A stretch of 64,000 nucleotides of DNA from Psococerastis gibbosa (Eukaryota; Arthropoda; Insecta; Psocodea; Psocidae). Under the pieces are notes generated by a model. That model saw only the letters and a program-made list of their open reading frames with translations, was not told the DNA's origin and did not search any database. Made by a program: the position numbers and the translations under genes. Positions 44,729-55,997 of this stretch are shown in pieces (position 1 is the first letter of the stretch; each line of letters begins with the position of its first letter). The stretch lies in contig OZ020489.1 in the NCBI GenBank assembly GCA_963971405.1, positions 37,357,047 to 37,421,046 on the forward strand. The letters run 5' to 3'.

Positions 44729-45310
44729 AAAAGGCTCGGTACACATGGACGATTCTCCCGGCAGCGATTTGCCGGCGTTTTATCTATTGTAAGGATAAGC
44801 CTTGGTGAATGGTCGGTGCAAAACCACAGAGTCTCATTCAGAAGATTTCTATGATCTGGCGTGTCCAGGGGAAACTCGAGCTTGTGCGGTCGAATTCACG
44901 CCAGCGTCCGAAATCGACAAGAAATATTCGGCTAACGGTAAAGACGTTGGTAAATCGCGACTTCGAGAATCGGCTTTATCGTTATTCTTCCAAAACAAAG
45001 AAATGTAGGTGAATCATTTCAAATAAAAATGCACAGAAATAGAAAGTAATAAATAGGCTATAAATTTTTCGAAACAATAGTTAAGATCTATTACAAAAAA
45101 ATTAAGAAAAACAAGTATGGTTCGCCGCAGATGAGTTGGCGTATCCTGGGCGACGCGAGAGTTAACCTTGCACTTGCGTGAAACCAGTGACAAAAATCTG
45201 CTGCATTAGATTTCGGTTTTGCCAGGATTTGCGCCATTTCCCATTTGCTCGCATGAAAAATTTCTCGGCGACTGGCCGGCGCTTGAATCGACCGTGTGAA
45301 CCGGGCTTTT
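44729..45310. mobile_element. TIR element, ends AAAGGCTCGGTACACA
   Basis: AAGGCTCGGTACACATGGAC and GACCGTGTGAACCGGGCTTT are imperfect inverted ends, followed inside by CGATTC and GCCGGC on both sides. About 580 bp. TAA-like flanks are possible. Several short overlapping frames inside lack any family motif. Confidence 0.55.
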
Positions 45311-45629
45311 ATAAAATAATAATAATGTCGTTTTGACTGGCTGATGTTAATTTGTAAAATCACAAAGGACGGGCACGACCTTTGACCAAGGTGAAATTGC
45401 TAAAAATACAACGGTGACACAACCGATGACCTGGGCCACACATTACACGGGATTGGCTGCGCTTGTCAACACTACTTTTATTATTTAATCCATTATAATA
45501 TAGTATAATGAAATCAATTAAGAATGTATAGTAGTACAGTATGGGTTGACTGTATGGGTCAACTGTACAAGTGGGCTGAAAGGCCCGAAATTCGCACATA
45601 TTGAAAATAAGGACAATATATACTTTGAT

Positions 45630-45860
45630 GACGAAGCAGTAGAATCCGGGATGATAGGCCGTGGTCGTTCTGAAAGCGTCCTTCCAAACGTTTCAGTTGC
45701 TGCTGAGCCTCCGAGATACAATCTTAGAAGTCTACGCAGTTCCATTGAAGATGTTGACCGCATATGCTGACAAAACGTTTGAAAGTACGCTCTCTCGACC
45801 ATGGCTTATCATCCCGGATTCCACTGCTTCGTCCCGTAACTCCGTGAAAGCCTGTAATTA
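45630..45860. mobile_element. Palindromic MITE, family ACTTCCAAACGTTTCG, copy 2
   Basis: Inverted outer arms GACGAAGCAGTAGAATCC / GGATTCCACTGCTTCGTC, inner CCTTCCAAACGTTTC / AAACGTTTGAAAGTACG. About 230 bp and the most complete member. Confidence 0.8.
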
Positions 45861-46044
45861 TACAATTCGCATCTTTCGTTCTTTCTTTCTTTACAGTATG
45901 CATTTAAAGGAACACCACAGACAAAAGTTTCATAAGATTCAGTGTCATAGCTTCGGGTATAGAAGGTTCAAAGAATGTCAGCATATTTACCTAAACCTAG
46001 CCCTGAAAGTGGACCGAAATTTCATATTGTCAAGATATAAGGCT

Positions 46045-46182
46045 GGGTTTCCATTGACCTTGCATTGCAGAATGAACATGTCATCGACGTGGTAGCAGAC
46101 ATTAAAGACTAATTAATGATGTCTGCTACTACGTCAACGTATGTGCATTCTGCAATGCGAGGTCAATGGAAACCCCGCCTTA
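46045..46182. mobile_element. Short foldback MITE, TTTCCATTGACC arms
   Basis: 138-bp near-perfect palindrome: GGGTTTCCATTGACCTTGC and its mirror, with a centre of about 10 bp at TAATTAATGA. It carries GACGTGGTAGCAGACATT, also seen in the 6546 palindrome. Confidence 0.85.
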
Positions 46183-46429
46183 TATATGGGGAAGGCAAAT
46201 CAATTGAAAGCCTATTCCAATGCATTGCAATGCATTTGATGGTTAAAAAGGAGGTCACGTGACTGCAAAATGTGACGTTATTTGCGATACCGGGAAGTAG
46301 CCGCCAGTTGCGGAATTACTAGCGGTTGTATTGGCAGTGACGTCGACGTGACGTCATTTCAAGGTCAACCATATGGATCGGCGTTTATGCTCTTGTAATC
46401 CAAAGTTAAAAGCAACAACATTTATTTAT

Positions 46430-46457
46430 ATATAGAGAGAGAGATAGAGAGAGAGTG
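46430..46457. repeat. (GA)n microsatellite
   Basis: TAGAGAGAGAGATAGAGAGA-type run, about 28 bp. Confidence 0.9.
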
Positions 46458-46554
46458 AGTCTATAAGGTACCTCATCTACAATAGCCTATTTTATGTGTT
46501 ATTGTTAAAACCTGTCAAGTAGCCTAATAATGAATTATTCATCATTATTTCAAC

Positions 46555-46718
46555 CAAAAGGATGTTAGTTCGAGTCCTATACACCGATCAATTTATTTTC
46601 TGGCTATGCTTCGGAGGGAATGTAAAGCAGGTCCCGGTTGAATGTAGGAGAGGTTTCTATTTCAACTTTTACTCCGCTAGGTTGGTTTAGTAATGGAACC
46701 GGGAGTAATATTTAGTCG
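46555..46718 (+). mobile_element. SINE family A copy, degenerate
   Basis: A B-box-like TTAGTTCGAGTCC is followed by TTTTCTGGCTATGCTTCGG and CTCCGCTAGGTTGG. The A-box part is not recognisable. Confidence 0.7.
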
Positions 46719-46899
46719 CTTATATACAGTATATATCATGAAAAGTTCATAAATTATTGCTACGGAAAAACTTAGGGATCCATAGCCAAGCAATGGGCGT
46801 CCCTAATCGAAACCTATTGTACTAAATGTAGGCTTACCTTGCAGTAAATGTTTAAAATATATCTGATATGGCACACATATGGAAAGTACTAATACATTT

Positions 46900-47284
46900 C
46901 GACTTCGATGGCCAGGTGGTAGCATGCTTGTACATGTGCGAGTCTCTACACGCCATGCGATCGGAGACGTGTCGTTACTCGACACAAGTTTTATTTATTT
47001 ATTTTTTTATTTATTTTTTTATAAAAAGGTTAATCCCATACAAACAATTCAATGAATGTATCCGATTGACCTCTTCAGTCGCCTCACTAAGTTACCTAAT
47101 AGGTACTTGTGTCGAGTAACGACACGTCTCCGATTGCATGGCGTGTAGAGACTCGCACATGTACAAGCACGCTACCACCTGGCCATCGAAGTCGATACCT
47201 ATTAGGTAACTTAGTGAGGCGACTGAAGAGGTCAATCGGATACATTCATTGAATTGTTTGTTTGGGATTAACCTTAAAAAAAAA
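46900..47284. repeat. Interlocked inverted repeats A-B-A'-B'
   Basis: A (46900-46989) is the reverse complement of A' (47105-47194), 90 bp with about two mismatches. B (47027-47105) is the reverse complement of B' (47196-47284), about 79 bp with about one mismatch apart from the A/T-rich edge. B' starts just after A' ends, and A' lies between B and B'. The two pairings cross, as in a pseudoknot. A worn copy of the B edge occurs near 9760-9815. Confidence 0.92.
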
Positions 47285-47385
47285 AAAAATCATCTGGTGA
47301 TTTACCCATTAAAGTTAATTATTTCTTATTCCCGTAAAACTTACAAAATAATTAATTACGTAAAAATTTAAATAATGCACATTTG

Positions 47386-47507
47386 TTCTATTAGGCTACT
47401 AATTAACCCAACTTGGTGCAGTTGGGGCTAGACAGACCCTTCTCTTACACTCCAGGGCCCGGGACCGCTTGCGTTACACGCCTTCCCAAGCTTGGCCGGA
47501 AAATGCA
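47386..47507 (-). mobile_element. SINE family A fragment
   Basis: Contains TTGTTCTATTAGG, AACTTGGTGCAGTTGGGGC, GGGCCCGGGACCG and TTGGCCGGAAAATGC, the body of family A read in reverse. The head is missing. Confidence 0.65.
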
Positions 47508-47867
47508 ACAAGTTTGCATGAATTTAATTCTTTTTATTCATAGCACTTAGTTACGTAAAAATTAAATTAAAAAAAAAGGCTGTAAAAGTCGCGGCAGCAG
47601 CCACTCTACGGCCTCATAAGACATTTTGGGATCAAGGGTCACAGTGTTTGGGGTCTGAGCTTTCTTTGAACTTTGACAATAGAAGAAAACCCTAACAAAT
47701 TGCTCGACATCTTTTGCTGTTGGCCAAAATTCGTTGGCACAAATCAAGATCTAGGGTCTATAGTTGACACGTGTCAAGATTCGGGTCTTTTGTTTTTTTT
47801 TGGTTTACAGTAGTTCAAGTGGCAGAGGGGTTTTTAAAAATGGCCATGATTGCTACATACATATAGT

Positions 47868-48031
47868 CAAGGCCGTGCCCAGGTTTTGATTTCGGGGGGG
47901 GGGGGGTCAATTTTTTTTAAAACGAAATTTATTAATGAATTAATGGATAAATTCTTCAAACAATACAGGTTTACATAAAAAAAATTACTTCGGGGAGGGG
48001 GGGGGGTCTTGACCCCATGGACACGGCCATG
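47868..48031. mobile_element. hAT-type MITE, family CAAGGCCGTGCCC
   Basis: 164 bp, inverted ends CAAGGCCGTGCCCAGG / CCATGGACACGGCCATG (imperfect), perfect 8-bp duplication CATATAGT (47860-47867, 48032-48039). The interior TTCTTCAAACAATACAGG is shared with the diverged relative at 9978-10110. Confidence 0.92.
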
Positions 48032-48057
48032 CATATAGTCATACTATCTTAGACGCT

Positions 48058-48165
48058 AACGGACAAACCAAGTTGAATCCAACATAACAGAGCCTATTAC
48101 AAACTGCAGCAAACTTGGCAGGGGAACATGGTGGGACATGCTATAACGCGCTTCATTCAGCTGCA
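48058..48165 (+). mobile_element. SINE family B head fragment
   Basis: ACCAAGTTGAATCCAAC, GCAGCAAACTTGGCAGGGG and GGTGGGACATGCTATAACGC match the 5' half of the B2 copy at 37527 in reverse. The core and tail are missing. Confidence 0.65.
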
Positions 48166-48196
48166 ATGGCATAGAAGTCGAAAACAGAAATACGAC

Positions 48197-48372
48197 CAGA
48201 GACGGACCCAGCCCATTTGGGGGGAGGGGGGTAATTGTGGGTCAAAATAGGGAAAAGACATGTAGTATCTGTAGTATCGATTAAATAATCAGAGCGTGAT
48301 AAATTAACTTACAAAAGATTTACTTTAAAAAAATCTTTTTTGTGGGGGGGGGGGGGGTGAGAGCAGCATGAC
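48197..48372. mobile_element. MITE, family CAGGGACGGATCC, copy 2
   Basis: Left end CAGAGACGGACCCAGCCCAT and the interior GTGGGTCAAAATAGG match copy 1. The right end is worn and the flanks AATACGAC / ACTACGAC match at 6 of 8. Confidence 0.7.
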
Positions 48373-48569
48373 TACGACGGCACAGGAGTGACGGGCGTTG
48401 GCTGAAGAAGAAGATTTCTAGCCGTAAGCAAATTGGTTCACTCCTCGATGTCAACCCACACCGACTAGCCTCTAGTTACTATAAGTGCAAATGGGCATGC
48501 TCAGACATGCTTACCATTAGCTCAGCGATAGTTCGACAAAATCGTGCTGCTGCGCGCTCATTACTTTCA

Positions 48570-49040
48570 AATCGCTTCCTAATCTTCTTCTTCAACTTGC
48601 AGCCAGCTGGCTGGTTAGCAGCAACATGTGGTATCGAAGCCCCCATTCCCCTCGATCCTGGCACGCTCTCTTCAGCTCCACCTATGTCTTGGCCCCTACA
48701 TCCTCAATCACTTGATATGGAACCTACTCATTTCTGGGTCGCCCAGCTAAGTAAAGTTGACACCTTCCATGGTTCTATGGGGAGTCCGAAGTACGGTAAT
48801 CATTTATCAACGCCAAGCGTCGATAGAAGAGGCATTCGAAGAAGAAGACGTGTAGTAAGAATTGGCTTCTTCTTCTTCAAGTTACAGCCGGCTGGCTGGT
48901 TGGCAGCAACATGTGGCATCGACGCCTCCATTCCCCTCGATCCTGGCACGCCCTCTTCAGCTCCACGCATGCATTGGCCCATACATCCCCCATCACTTGC
49001 TGTAGATCCTACTCATTTCTGAGGCGCCCAGGTCGGTTGA
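48570..49040. repeat. Tandem pair, ~290-bp period, with (TTC)n
   Basis: Units at 48582 and 48865 share GCAGCAACATGTGG, CCTCGATCCTGGCACGC and CCTACTCATTTCTG. Each is preceded by TTCTTCTTC. The open plus frame 48507-49022 is the repeat translated; no domain. Possibly the 3' part of a (GAA)n-tailed retroelement in reverse. Confidence 0.75.
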
Positions 49041-49759
49041 TGAATGACGCCTTCTATATGGTTCCCCCTATGATGCAGCTAACGAAGTTCTGGTGTCGAA
49101 GCAAATGGGCCAATCCAGTGAGCTCTTCTTGTACACATCGATGCAACCAGAGTTTTGCTTTCGCATATTCTGGTTAGAACCTCCTCATTTGTAACATGGG
49201 CTTGTCAAGGTATTCGTAGCATGCGACGATAGCACCACATCTCCACTTCTTCGAGGTTTTTTTAGTTGTTTCTCACCTAATATGAGCCTCTAACTCAAGG
49301 CAGTGAATAGCAATGGGAGTTTCACTTAAACATAACTCGCCATCATCCTCACATCTAACTGCTCTGTCCTTCCACCTTTATCTATAAGCCCCCTAATTAG
49401 GATGCTCCTACATCTTCACCTCGTATGACCCCTGCTTCGCGCGGCCGCCCGCTCGACATCTCCCCCATGACGATGACCATCCTTTGTCCTCTTGCAAGTC
49501 TGTGACCCCCGGGTGACCCCCGGGTAATCGCCGGCCCTGCGGTCGCGAGTTATTCAACTGGCAAGCCACAGTGACTCGGCAGATACCTCCCCGCGCCTGG
49601 ACCTACTAGGTGCCCCTGCTCTGTTCACACGCTCCTACCGAACCTCTTCGACTGCGTGGAGTCCATACTGATTATAGGCTACTTCAGGGGAGTCATTTGG
49701 GACCGTGGGAGGGGCAGTTGCCCCCTACTAACTATTTAAAAAACATCGCTAATATATTC
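49041..49759. other. No gene seen; unusually GC-rich patch
   Basis: 49430-49640 is clearly richer in G and C than its surroundings (for example GCGCGGCCGCCCGCTCGAC), with few stops but no frame that holds. Confidence 0.5.
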
Positions 49760-49961
49760 TGACATGTACAGAGTAGTGGTGCGGACTCTGACTTTCCCCC
49801 GCAATGTTGTTGGTTCGAGTTCCACACATGCTACATTTTCTGGCCATGCTTCGGAGAGCATGTAAAACGGGTGGACACGGGCTTTTCTAGTTGAGTGTAA
49901 GAGAGGACTTTGTAGCCCTAACTCCGCTACTAATACAACAAAAAGTTATTGTTTATTTATT
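49760..49961 (+). mobile_element. SINE family A copy, full length
   Basis: Starts TGACATGTACAGAGTAGTGG (A-box region), then GGTTCGAGTTCC (B box), CTACATTTTCTGGCCATGC and the body, ending TTGTTTATTTATT. Confidence 0.85.
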
Positions 49962-50691
49962 CTGAAGAAATTTGGTTAGTCAAATTATTGTATTGTTATT
50001 ACTGTATTGGATTATTCGAGGCATGTGCAAAAGGGACATTGGAATGTCTAGATGGTGCCATGTTGGTATGTTTAAATCGCTTCTAATTTAAATAATGGAT
50101 GTTTTTTTTTAAATCAAATTTCTTAGGGGTTCGCTGTTGCACGGAGAATTTGATTTCATCTGTGTTTTTGAATCTATTTTACTACATGACGGTACCAAAT
50201 AATATTATTGAGCGGTCAATTAACACTTAGACGTAAATGATATTTGACCAAGGGCGGACCCAGCGGAAAATTTACGTTGTTCGAATATATTATATATATA
50301 CCCTGTGTAATGTATTTTTTATTTGAAAAGTTGAGTTTCGCCCTACAGAAAAAAATGGCACCATGATATTTATAAAAATAGCCCCAATGATTACCTTATG
50401 AGATCTTCCGCGCCAATTTTCCTCATCCCAGGCTTAAATGAGCAAGCTCTAGAATTGCATTTGAATGGTAGCCCTACAATATGTACAAGGTAGAGGTAGA
50501 TATAGAGTATAAATGAGAATGTATCATTAGCAATATGTTAAAATAAATACAACAGTTAACCCGGAAATCAGTCCAAAAAAGAGGTGCTACAATAGATTTT
50601 TATTCACACTTCTCTTCCATGTAATACTACCCTAACCAGCTCAAGTACACACTTGAATTTTAGTATAAGAACCGGTCCGAGTTTACTCGAC
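49962..50691. other. No gene seen
   Basis: A single hAT-like end GGGCGGACCCAGCGG at 50253. Otherwise AT-rich. Confidence 0.4.
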
Positions 50692-51512
50692 CATGCTTTC
50701 CAATTTATCAAGTAGTAGTTAGAGAAAATGAGTAATTCCATGGTAAATAATTTTCCTATAGTACAATTTGGGGCATCTCGGGGGGGGGGGGGGGGGGGGG
50801 TTGTCCACCTGACGTCACTGGAGGTGAAGCAAATTCTAGATAGGTTAGACCAACAAATGCATTCGACCGTGAATTTTCTATCATTTTTTCAGGCATTTTT
50901 TTGCACAAAACCAAATAATTTTTTGGGAAAGCAACCTGTCCGGTTTCGTTACTCAATTTAACACCTAAAGCATGCCTGAAGAAATCATCGATTGAAAGGT
51001 TTCACAGAAAAATTATTTTTTAGTCATTTTTCATTAAAATTTAGTTATTTTTATTTTTTCACCCCAGAAGGAAACTATGAAGGGGCAAGCGACCCCCCGC
51101 ATTTTGTCAACATGAATAACGACTACAATATATGTGAATTTAAAGGAAATCGTTGGAGCCGTTTTGGAGAAATAATTTTTTTAGACGTTTTTTATGAGTT
51201 TTTTGAAAATAAAACCCTCCCAAATTGTGTTAGCCCAAAATAAAAAAAAATGGTCCCGAGGTATGATTTTTGTGAACCTATATGCCGAATTTCATTGAAA
51301 TCGACCGAGTAGTTTGCCCGGAAATCGACGAACAGACAGACAGACAGACAGACAGAGCGACAAAGCGACAGAGCGACAGACAGACATTTCGTAAAAACCA
51401 CTTTTTTGGGTTCCTGGTACCTCAAAACGTGTAAATTCGTTGAAATCTCGGAATCGAAAATTTCGACCGTCACAAAACTTTCCTTAAACTACGTATAAAT
51501 TGGAAAGCAATA
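50692..51512 (-). mobile_element. T-family element, full length
   Basis: Plus-strand ends ATGCTTTCCAATTTAT (50692) and TATAAATTGGAAAGCAAT (51495-51512), 820 bp apart, with (CAGA)n at 51334-51390. It also carries an 18-base G run at 50781. Near-colinear with 12308-13138. Confidence 0.82.
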
Positions 51513-52126
51513 ATAGATATTAACCTACCTGTTTCTAAGCCTATTTTCTAACATTCGTCAGACATCACATACCCTGACTGCGGCACTACTGGCAGCAATC
51601 AGAAGCCTTTCTATTTCGAGGATGGGACACCCTGCATGTTTTGACTCCCCCGCCAGGTATCTAGGCCTACATGTGTTACGCGCGTACCTACCGAGCCGCC
51701 CTACATGGCCGGAAAACAATCGACCAGAAGCGCCTAGTGGCCACAAAGCTCCCGCGGTAAGCTAAGTGTAGGAGATAGCTGGACTGAGACCGCGGTTAGG
51801 GCAATTAATTTGATTCGATTCACACCGCGGAAGGCGCGGATTCTACGGACAAACCACTATTGATAGGTTCTTTATGACTACAATTAGACTTCTATGTGGG
51901 AGGGATCAGACGTATACATATGATATGTTTTTGAGTCCTGGCGTCACCGCAGGCGTAAAGTGGGAAATGTTACGGACAATCGAGTTTTTTTTCCCTACCG
52001 CCTACCCGGTCGGCAGGGTGCATATATTTGAAAAAAGAAAACAAAACAATTGTACACTTCAATTGGACGTCCCAAGAAAATGCTTTTATGTTATCAAAAA
52101 AGAAAAAACATGAATCCATCGTACTG
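51513..52126. other. No gene seen
   Basis: Sequence between a T-family element and the LINE tail. Short frames only. Confidence 0.4.
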
Positions 52127-52335
52127 CTACATTTTAGAAGAGAAAAATTTTTTAAAGTCTTTTTTACATTCTGAAACTTTCATGTGCGTGAGAAGATTTT
52201 TTGGAATACTGTTGAATAGTTCAGGCATAACGTACTTTAAGGCTCTTTTGCCGTGTTTGTTTCTAAATCTTGGTAAATCAAAGCACGGGAATAAAAGATT
52301 TCTGTCAAAGCGCTTTTTCACGTCTTTAAACCTTC
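52127..52335 (-). pseudogene. LINE reverse transcriptase C-terminal tail, distal part
   Basis: Minus-strand frame ending in a stop at 52127. It contains RNKHGKRALKY, then PELFNSIPKNL and a basic FKKFF end, the usual G-R-S-L-x-Y...GP-x-LWN-x-LP pattern found at the C-terminus of CR1/Jockey-type LINE ORF2 proteins. The LTR element is inserted upstream of it. The frame continues without a stop on the other side of the insertion (57637 onward) when only one copy of the 4-bp duplication is counted. No catalytic RT domain is present here. Confidence 0.6.
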
Positions 52336-52722
52336 TGTAGCTAGTCGAAGGACGATGCAATTGAATAGGCAGTGTAGACTTGAATTGGTTTGTATTGCAG
52401 TGCTTCGACTCAAGTTAGAGTAATTTAACACACAGTGGTTACAATATGAGCTGTGAGACGAGAACGATACATGCTTACAATTAATATTGAATTTGATCCA
52501 GCCTGCTTCCATATAGAAAAACCAACTCTGTGTCCACAGCTAAAGGAGCTGATGAGACACAGAGGGTAGATTAAAGATATTATTGAATAAGAGAAATAAA
52601 TACGTAAAAGGAAGATTGAGGAATATTGAATTATCTGAATGTGAACAGCGCCATCTACCGGGAAAAAGGTGAAGCTGGAAGCAGACTGGTTATTACACAT
52701 GTGGGACTAAGTGGTCCCCACA
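52336..52722 (-). repeat. 3' LTR of the gypsy-type element
   Basis: 387 bp, matching the 5' LTR base for base by eye. It lies directly after the pol stop and the polypurine tract. Its outer edge is followed by the 4-bp duplication cttc and then by LINE-derived sequence. Confidence 0.95.
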
Positions 52723-52735
52723 TTACCCCCCTCCT
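52723..52735 (-). promoter_or_regulatory. Polypurine tract
   Basis: The element strand reads AGGAGGGGGGTAA immediately before the TG of the 3' LTR. A purine run here primes plus-strand DNA synthesis in LTR elements. It overlaps the pol stop codon (52734-52736). Confidence 0.8.
52732..52733 (-). other. No env gene between pol and 3' LTR
   Basis: The pol stop (52734-52736) overlaps the polypurine tract, so there is no room for a third ORF. The element is therefore a retrotransposon without envelope. Confidence 0.85.
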
Positions 52736-55700
52736 AAGACTGGAAGTCGGAGAAATGTCGTGGAACGTGGACGTGACGACCTGAGCGAGTGGTGCGAGTC
52801 GGTGGTGTCGGCACGACGTCAGTGGCAGGAAGTGGTGAGGAGACCTTCTCCTGAGGTTTATCTTGAGCAGGATGCTGATGCGGGGGGTTGATCGTAGACT
52901 GGTGAGACGGTTCGTCTGTACTGGCATTAATGTAGGCCGGCTTGACCCTGTCCATTGACACAGTAACCGCACGACCGCGGCTTGAAATCGTAACTGTTTT
53001 GTCGGTGCGACTTAACACAGGGAATGGTCCCGCATAAGGACGTTCGAGGGAAGCACGGACGTGGTCTTGTCTCACGAAAACGTGCGTGGCCTTGGCAAGG
53101 TCTTGTGGGATGAATGTTTGATGAGCCCCGTGTCTCTTGACGCGAGTGGGGCGTAGTGAGTCGAATTTCCTTCGAAGTGAGATGAGAGTGTCCGCCGGAC
53201 TCTGATTTGAAGGAGGAGTTGTCAGCATCTGTCCTGGTAGTCTTAATGGTTCACCATAGACCAGATCTGCTGGAGAAGCTTGAAGATCTTTCTTAAGAGT
53301 GGCGCGCATGCCCAGTAAAACTAGCGGAAGGGCTTCCGTCCATTTGTCATTGGCATGACACATAATGGAGGCTTTGAGTGAGCGGTGCATACGCTCTACC
53401 ATGCCGTTGGATGCAGGGTGGTAACTGGTAGTCCGTGCATGGTGAAATCCGCATAATCGGGCCAGGTCAGCAAACAAATGGCTCTCAAACTGTCGGCCGC
53501 GATCTGTAGTAATTGTCTCCGGGCACCCAAACCGGCTGATCCAGCAGGAAATGAGGGTTCTGGCGACGTTTTCGGCGGTGATGTTCACCATAGGAGCGGC
53601 TTCCGGCCATCGCGTGAAACGGTCAACGAGTGTTAACAAATACGTGTAGCCTTCCGACGGTGGTAATGGGCCTACAATGTCGAGGTGTATGTGCTGAAAC
53701 CGTCGGTCAGGCTGAGTAAAGGTTCCAATCGCAGTGAGGGTGTGTCGATGTATCTTGGACAATTGACAGTCGACACACAGACGAGCCCAAGCGCGGCAAT
53801 CCTTACGGATAGAAGGCCATATGTAGCGTTGGGCAACCAGGTTAGCAGACGCTGCTATTCCTGGGTGATGTAGGCTGTGTAGGTGCTCGAAAAGTTGTCG
53901 ACGTAATGGTTTGGGCACAAATGGGCGTTGTATGTCTTGGCTAGAATCGCACGTAAGGACTGAATCAGAGCCTGGAATGGGAACATCAACGAGGATGAGG
54001 GACGTCTTTCTACTGGACCGAAGCTCTTTGAGTTCTCTGTCGTCTTTCTGAGCAGAAGAAAGTTGCTCAGGAGATACGGGAGTAGAGATTGCTTCGATTC
54101 TTGAGAATGCATCAGCGGCCAAGTTGTCCTGCCCAGCGATGTATTGGATGTCCGTGGTGAATTGAGAGACGAATTCCATTTGCCGCATTTGGCGAGGTGA
54201 GCAACTTGTTTTTGGATTCTGAAAAGCGTGCGTCAACGGTTTGTGATCGGTATACACGACAAAAGCGCGCGCTTCTAGCAGGTAACGGAAATGACGAATG
54301 GCGTCGTGTACCGCAAGCAATTCGCGATCGTAGGCGGACCATGTTCGTTGGTTTTCTTTAAGTTTCTGCGAGAAGAATGCCAATGGCTGCCAATGATCGT
54401 TGATCCGTTGTTGGACTGTAGCTCCGATACTGGTGTCTGATGCATCTGTGACTAGTGCAATCGGAGCCGTATGATCTGGATGCGCGAGTAGGGTGATGCG
54501 TGCCAGACTGTGTTTGCATGAGCTGAAAGCTTCGGTAAGCTTTGTTGTCCATGGTATCGTAGCGTTCCCTTTTACCTTGTCTCCAGATAACAACGTGTTG
54601 AGTGGTGCTTGTTCGTTGGCTGCATTTGGTAGGAACCGGCGGTAGTAGTTAATCATGCCAAGGAAACGGCGTAGATCTTTGAATGTCTTTGGAAGAGGGT
54701 ATTCAGTGAGTGCCTTTACCCTGTCTGGTAGGGCTTGTGTGCCTTCTGCTGACACGAGGTAACCAAGAAAGCTGATTGACCCAACGCCGAGGGTACACTT
54801 GCTAGGATTAATGACTAGGCCATATTCTCGGAATCGTTGGAAGAGTTGACGTAGGTGTGATTCGTGCTCCTGCTTATCACTCGATGCAACCAGTACGTCG
54901 TCGATGTATGAATATGCCCACGGGAGGTCGCGTAGGATGTTATCCATGAAGCGTTGGAAGGTTTGAGCAGCATTGCGAAGACCGAATGTCATGAATGGGA
55001 ATTCGAAAAGGCCGAACGGAGTATTTATTGCTGTCTTTGGAATGTCACCATTGGAAACTGGTATCTGGGTGAATGCTTTGACCAGGTCTATTTTGCTGAA
55101 TACGGTTTTTCCTCGCAATTCTGCACTGAAATCTGCGATGTGGCGGACTGGGTACGCGTCAGGAATTGTTCGAGCATTGAGCCGTCTGTAGTCCCCGCAT
55201 GGGCGCCATGAATGGTCGCTTTTAGGTACTAGGTGTAATGGTGAGGCCCATGGGCTGTCGGACGGACGACATACGCCGGTCTGGATCATGTCGTTGAACT
55301 CCTTTTTGGCGATAATAAACTTGTCCGGGGCCAACCGGCGTGGGCGAGCGGAGACGGGAGGTCCGTCTGTCGTTCTAATGTAGTGGACCGTGGAGTGTTT
55401 GACCTGGTCTGTGGGTTGTCTCGGCCGCGTGAGGTCGCTAAACTCCTCAATTATTACTTTTAGACTGGCCGGGGTACTGTGCGGTATTGTTAAGGTAGAA
55501 ACGCTAGGTTGCTTGGAGGGGCTTTGACACAGGTTCGCCTTGCGATGCGTTGTCCCGTCGATCAGCTTTGAGTTCTGGAGATCCACCAGCAAATTAGAGG
55601 CTGCGAGAAAGTCTGCACCGATGATGGGTTGCGTGACATCGGCAATGATGAAATTCCAACGGAAACTGCGTCGTAATCCCAGGTCCAGTTGTTGAGCTGT

Positions 55701-55997
55701 TGTTCCGTACGTATTGATGATTGTGCCATTGGCGGCAGTCAGCTCGAGTTGAGTACGACGGAGCGGTAGGTTGAGACGGGCACGTGGAAAAACGCAGATG
55801 TCGGACCCTGTGTCAATGAGATAACGTATCTTGGTGCAAGGGTCCGTGATAAGAAGGCGATGTGAGGTTTTAAGCAGGTGTGTAGTGGCGCAGGCAGGCC
55901 CTGCCTTTACTGGCTGCGATCGTCGTTTTTCGGAAATCTGCATGGCTGCTGGCACTTTCTGGCCTTCCTCCCATAGGTTTGGTGGTAAAAACACCAA
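52734..55997 (-). CDS. pol: Pol polyprotein: protease, RT, RNase H, integrase
   Basis: Open frame of 1087 codons with no stop or frameshift. Aspartic protease motif DTGSD at 62-66. Reverse transcriptase about 215-420, with the first catalytic Asp at 304 (KIDLVKAF) and YIDD at 364-367. RNase H about 512-635 with D518, E559, D584 and D629. Integrase about 695-920: zinc-binding His residues near 705-711 with C741 and C744, then catalytic D773, D832 and E868 (DD35E). The C-terminal tail carries a GPF-type segment (YAGPFPVL, 988-995) and no chromodomain. The listed first codon is TTG and is not a likely start. The frame is -1 relative to gag, so Pol is probably made as a Gag-Pol fusion by ribosomal slippage near 55925. 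All catalytic residues are present, so it could be active. Confidence 0.95.
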   Translation of the reverse strand: MVFLPPNLWEEGQKVPAAMQISEKRRSQPVKAGPACATTHLLKTSHRLLITDPCTKIRYLIDTGSDICVFPRARLNLPLRRTQLELTAANGTIINTYGTTAQQLDLGLRRSFRWNFIIADVTQPIIGADFLAASNLLVDLQNSKLIDGTTHRKANLCQSPSKQPSVSTLTIPHSTPASLKVIIEEFSDLTRPRQPTDQVKHSTVHYIRTTDGPPVSARPRRLAPDKFIIAKKEFNDMIQTGVCRPSDSPWASPLHLVPKSDHSWRPCGDYRRLNARTIPDAYPVRHIADFSAELRGKTVFSKIDLVKAFTQIPVSNGDIPKTAINTPFGLFEFPFMTFGLRNAAQTFQRFMDNILRDLPWAYSYIDDVLVASSDKQEHESHLRQLFQRFREYGLVINPSKCTLGVGSISFLGYLVSAEGTQALPDRVKALTEYPLPKTFKDLRRFLGMINYYRRFLPNAANEQAPLNTLLSGDKVKGNATIPWTTKLTEAFSSCKHSLARITLLAHPDHTAPIALVTDASDTSIGATVQQRINDHWQPLAFFSQKLKENQRTWSAYDRELLAVHDAIRHFRYLLEARAFVVYTDHKPLTHAFQNPKTSCSPRQMRQMEFVSQFTTDIQYIAGQDNLAADAFSRIEAISTPVSPEQLSSAQKDDRELKELRSSRKTSLILVDVPIPGSDSVLTCDSSQDIQRPFVPKPLRRQLFEHLHSLHHPGIAASANLVAQRYIWPSIRKDCRAWARLCVDCQLSKIHRHTLTAIGTFTQPDRRFQHIHLDIVGPLPPSEGYTYLLTLVDRFTRWPEAAPMVNITAENVARTLISCWISRFGCPETITTDRGRQFESHLFADLARLCGFHHARTTSYHPASNGMVERMHRSLKASIMCHANDKWTEALPLVLLGMRATLKKDLQASPADLVYGEPLRLPGQMLTTPPSNQSPADTLISLRRKFDSLRPTRVKRHGAHQTFIPQDLAKATHVFVRQDHVRASLERPYAGPFPVLSRTDKTVTISSRGRAVTVSMDRVKPAYINASTDEPSHQSTINPPHQHPAQDKPQEKVSSPLPATDVVPTPPTRTTRSGRHVHVPRHFSDFQS
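55890..55931 (-). promoter_or_regulatory. Candidate -1 ribosomal frameshift signal, gag to pol
   Basis: On the element strand the heptamer G AAA AAC (55925-55931) sits in the correct gag phase (X XXY YYZ) within the ~90-bp gag/pol overlap. Slipping back one base gives GAA AAA and enters the pol frame. Six bases downstream, CGCA can pair with a later TGCG, enclosing a GC-rich hairpin (GGCAG-GGC-CTGCC). The gag TAA lies within this structure. The heptamer and phase are seen directly; function is inference. Confidence 0.65.

Noticed and set aside
44594-45012. Three overlapping plus-strand ORFs as a gene
   Set aside because: No family motif, and they cross the end of a terminal-inverted-repeat element at 44729.
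48507-49022. 171-codon proline-rich protein
   Set aside because: It is a ~290-bp tandem pair translated; no domain, and the other strand is equally open.
52425-52700. 91-codon ORF repeated at 57339-57614
   Set aside because: Lies within the LTR in both places; duplicated because the LTR is duplicated, not because it is a gene.
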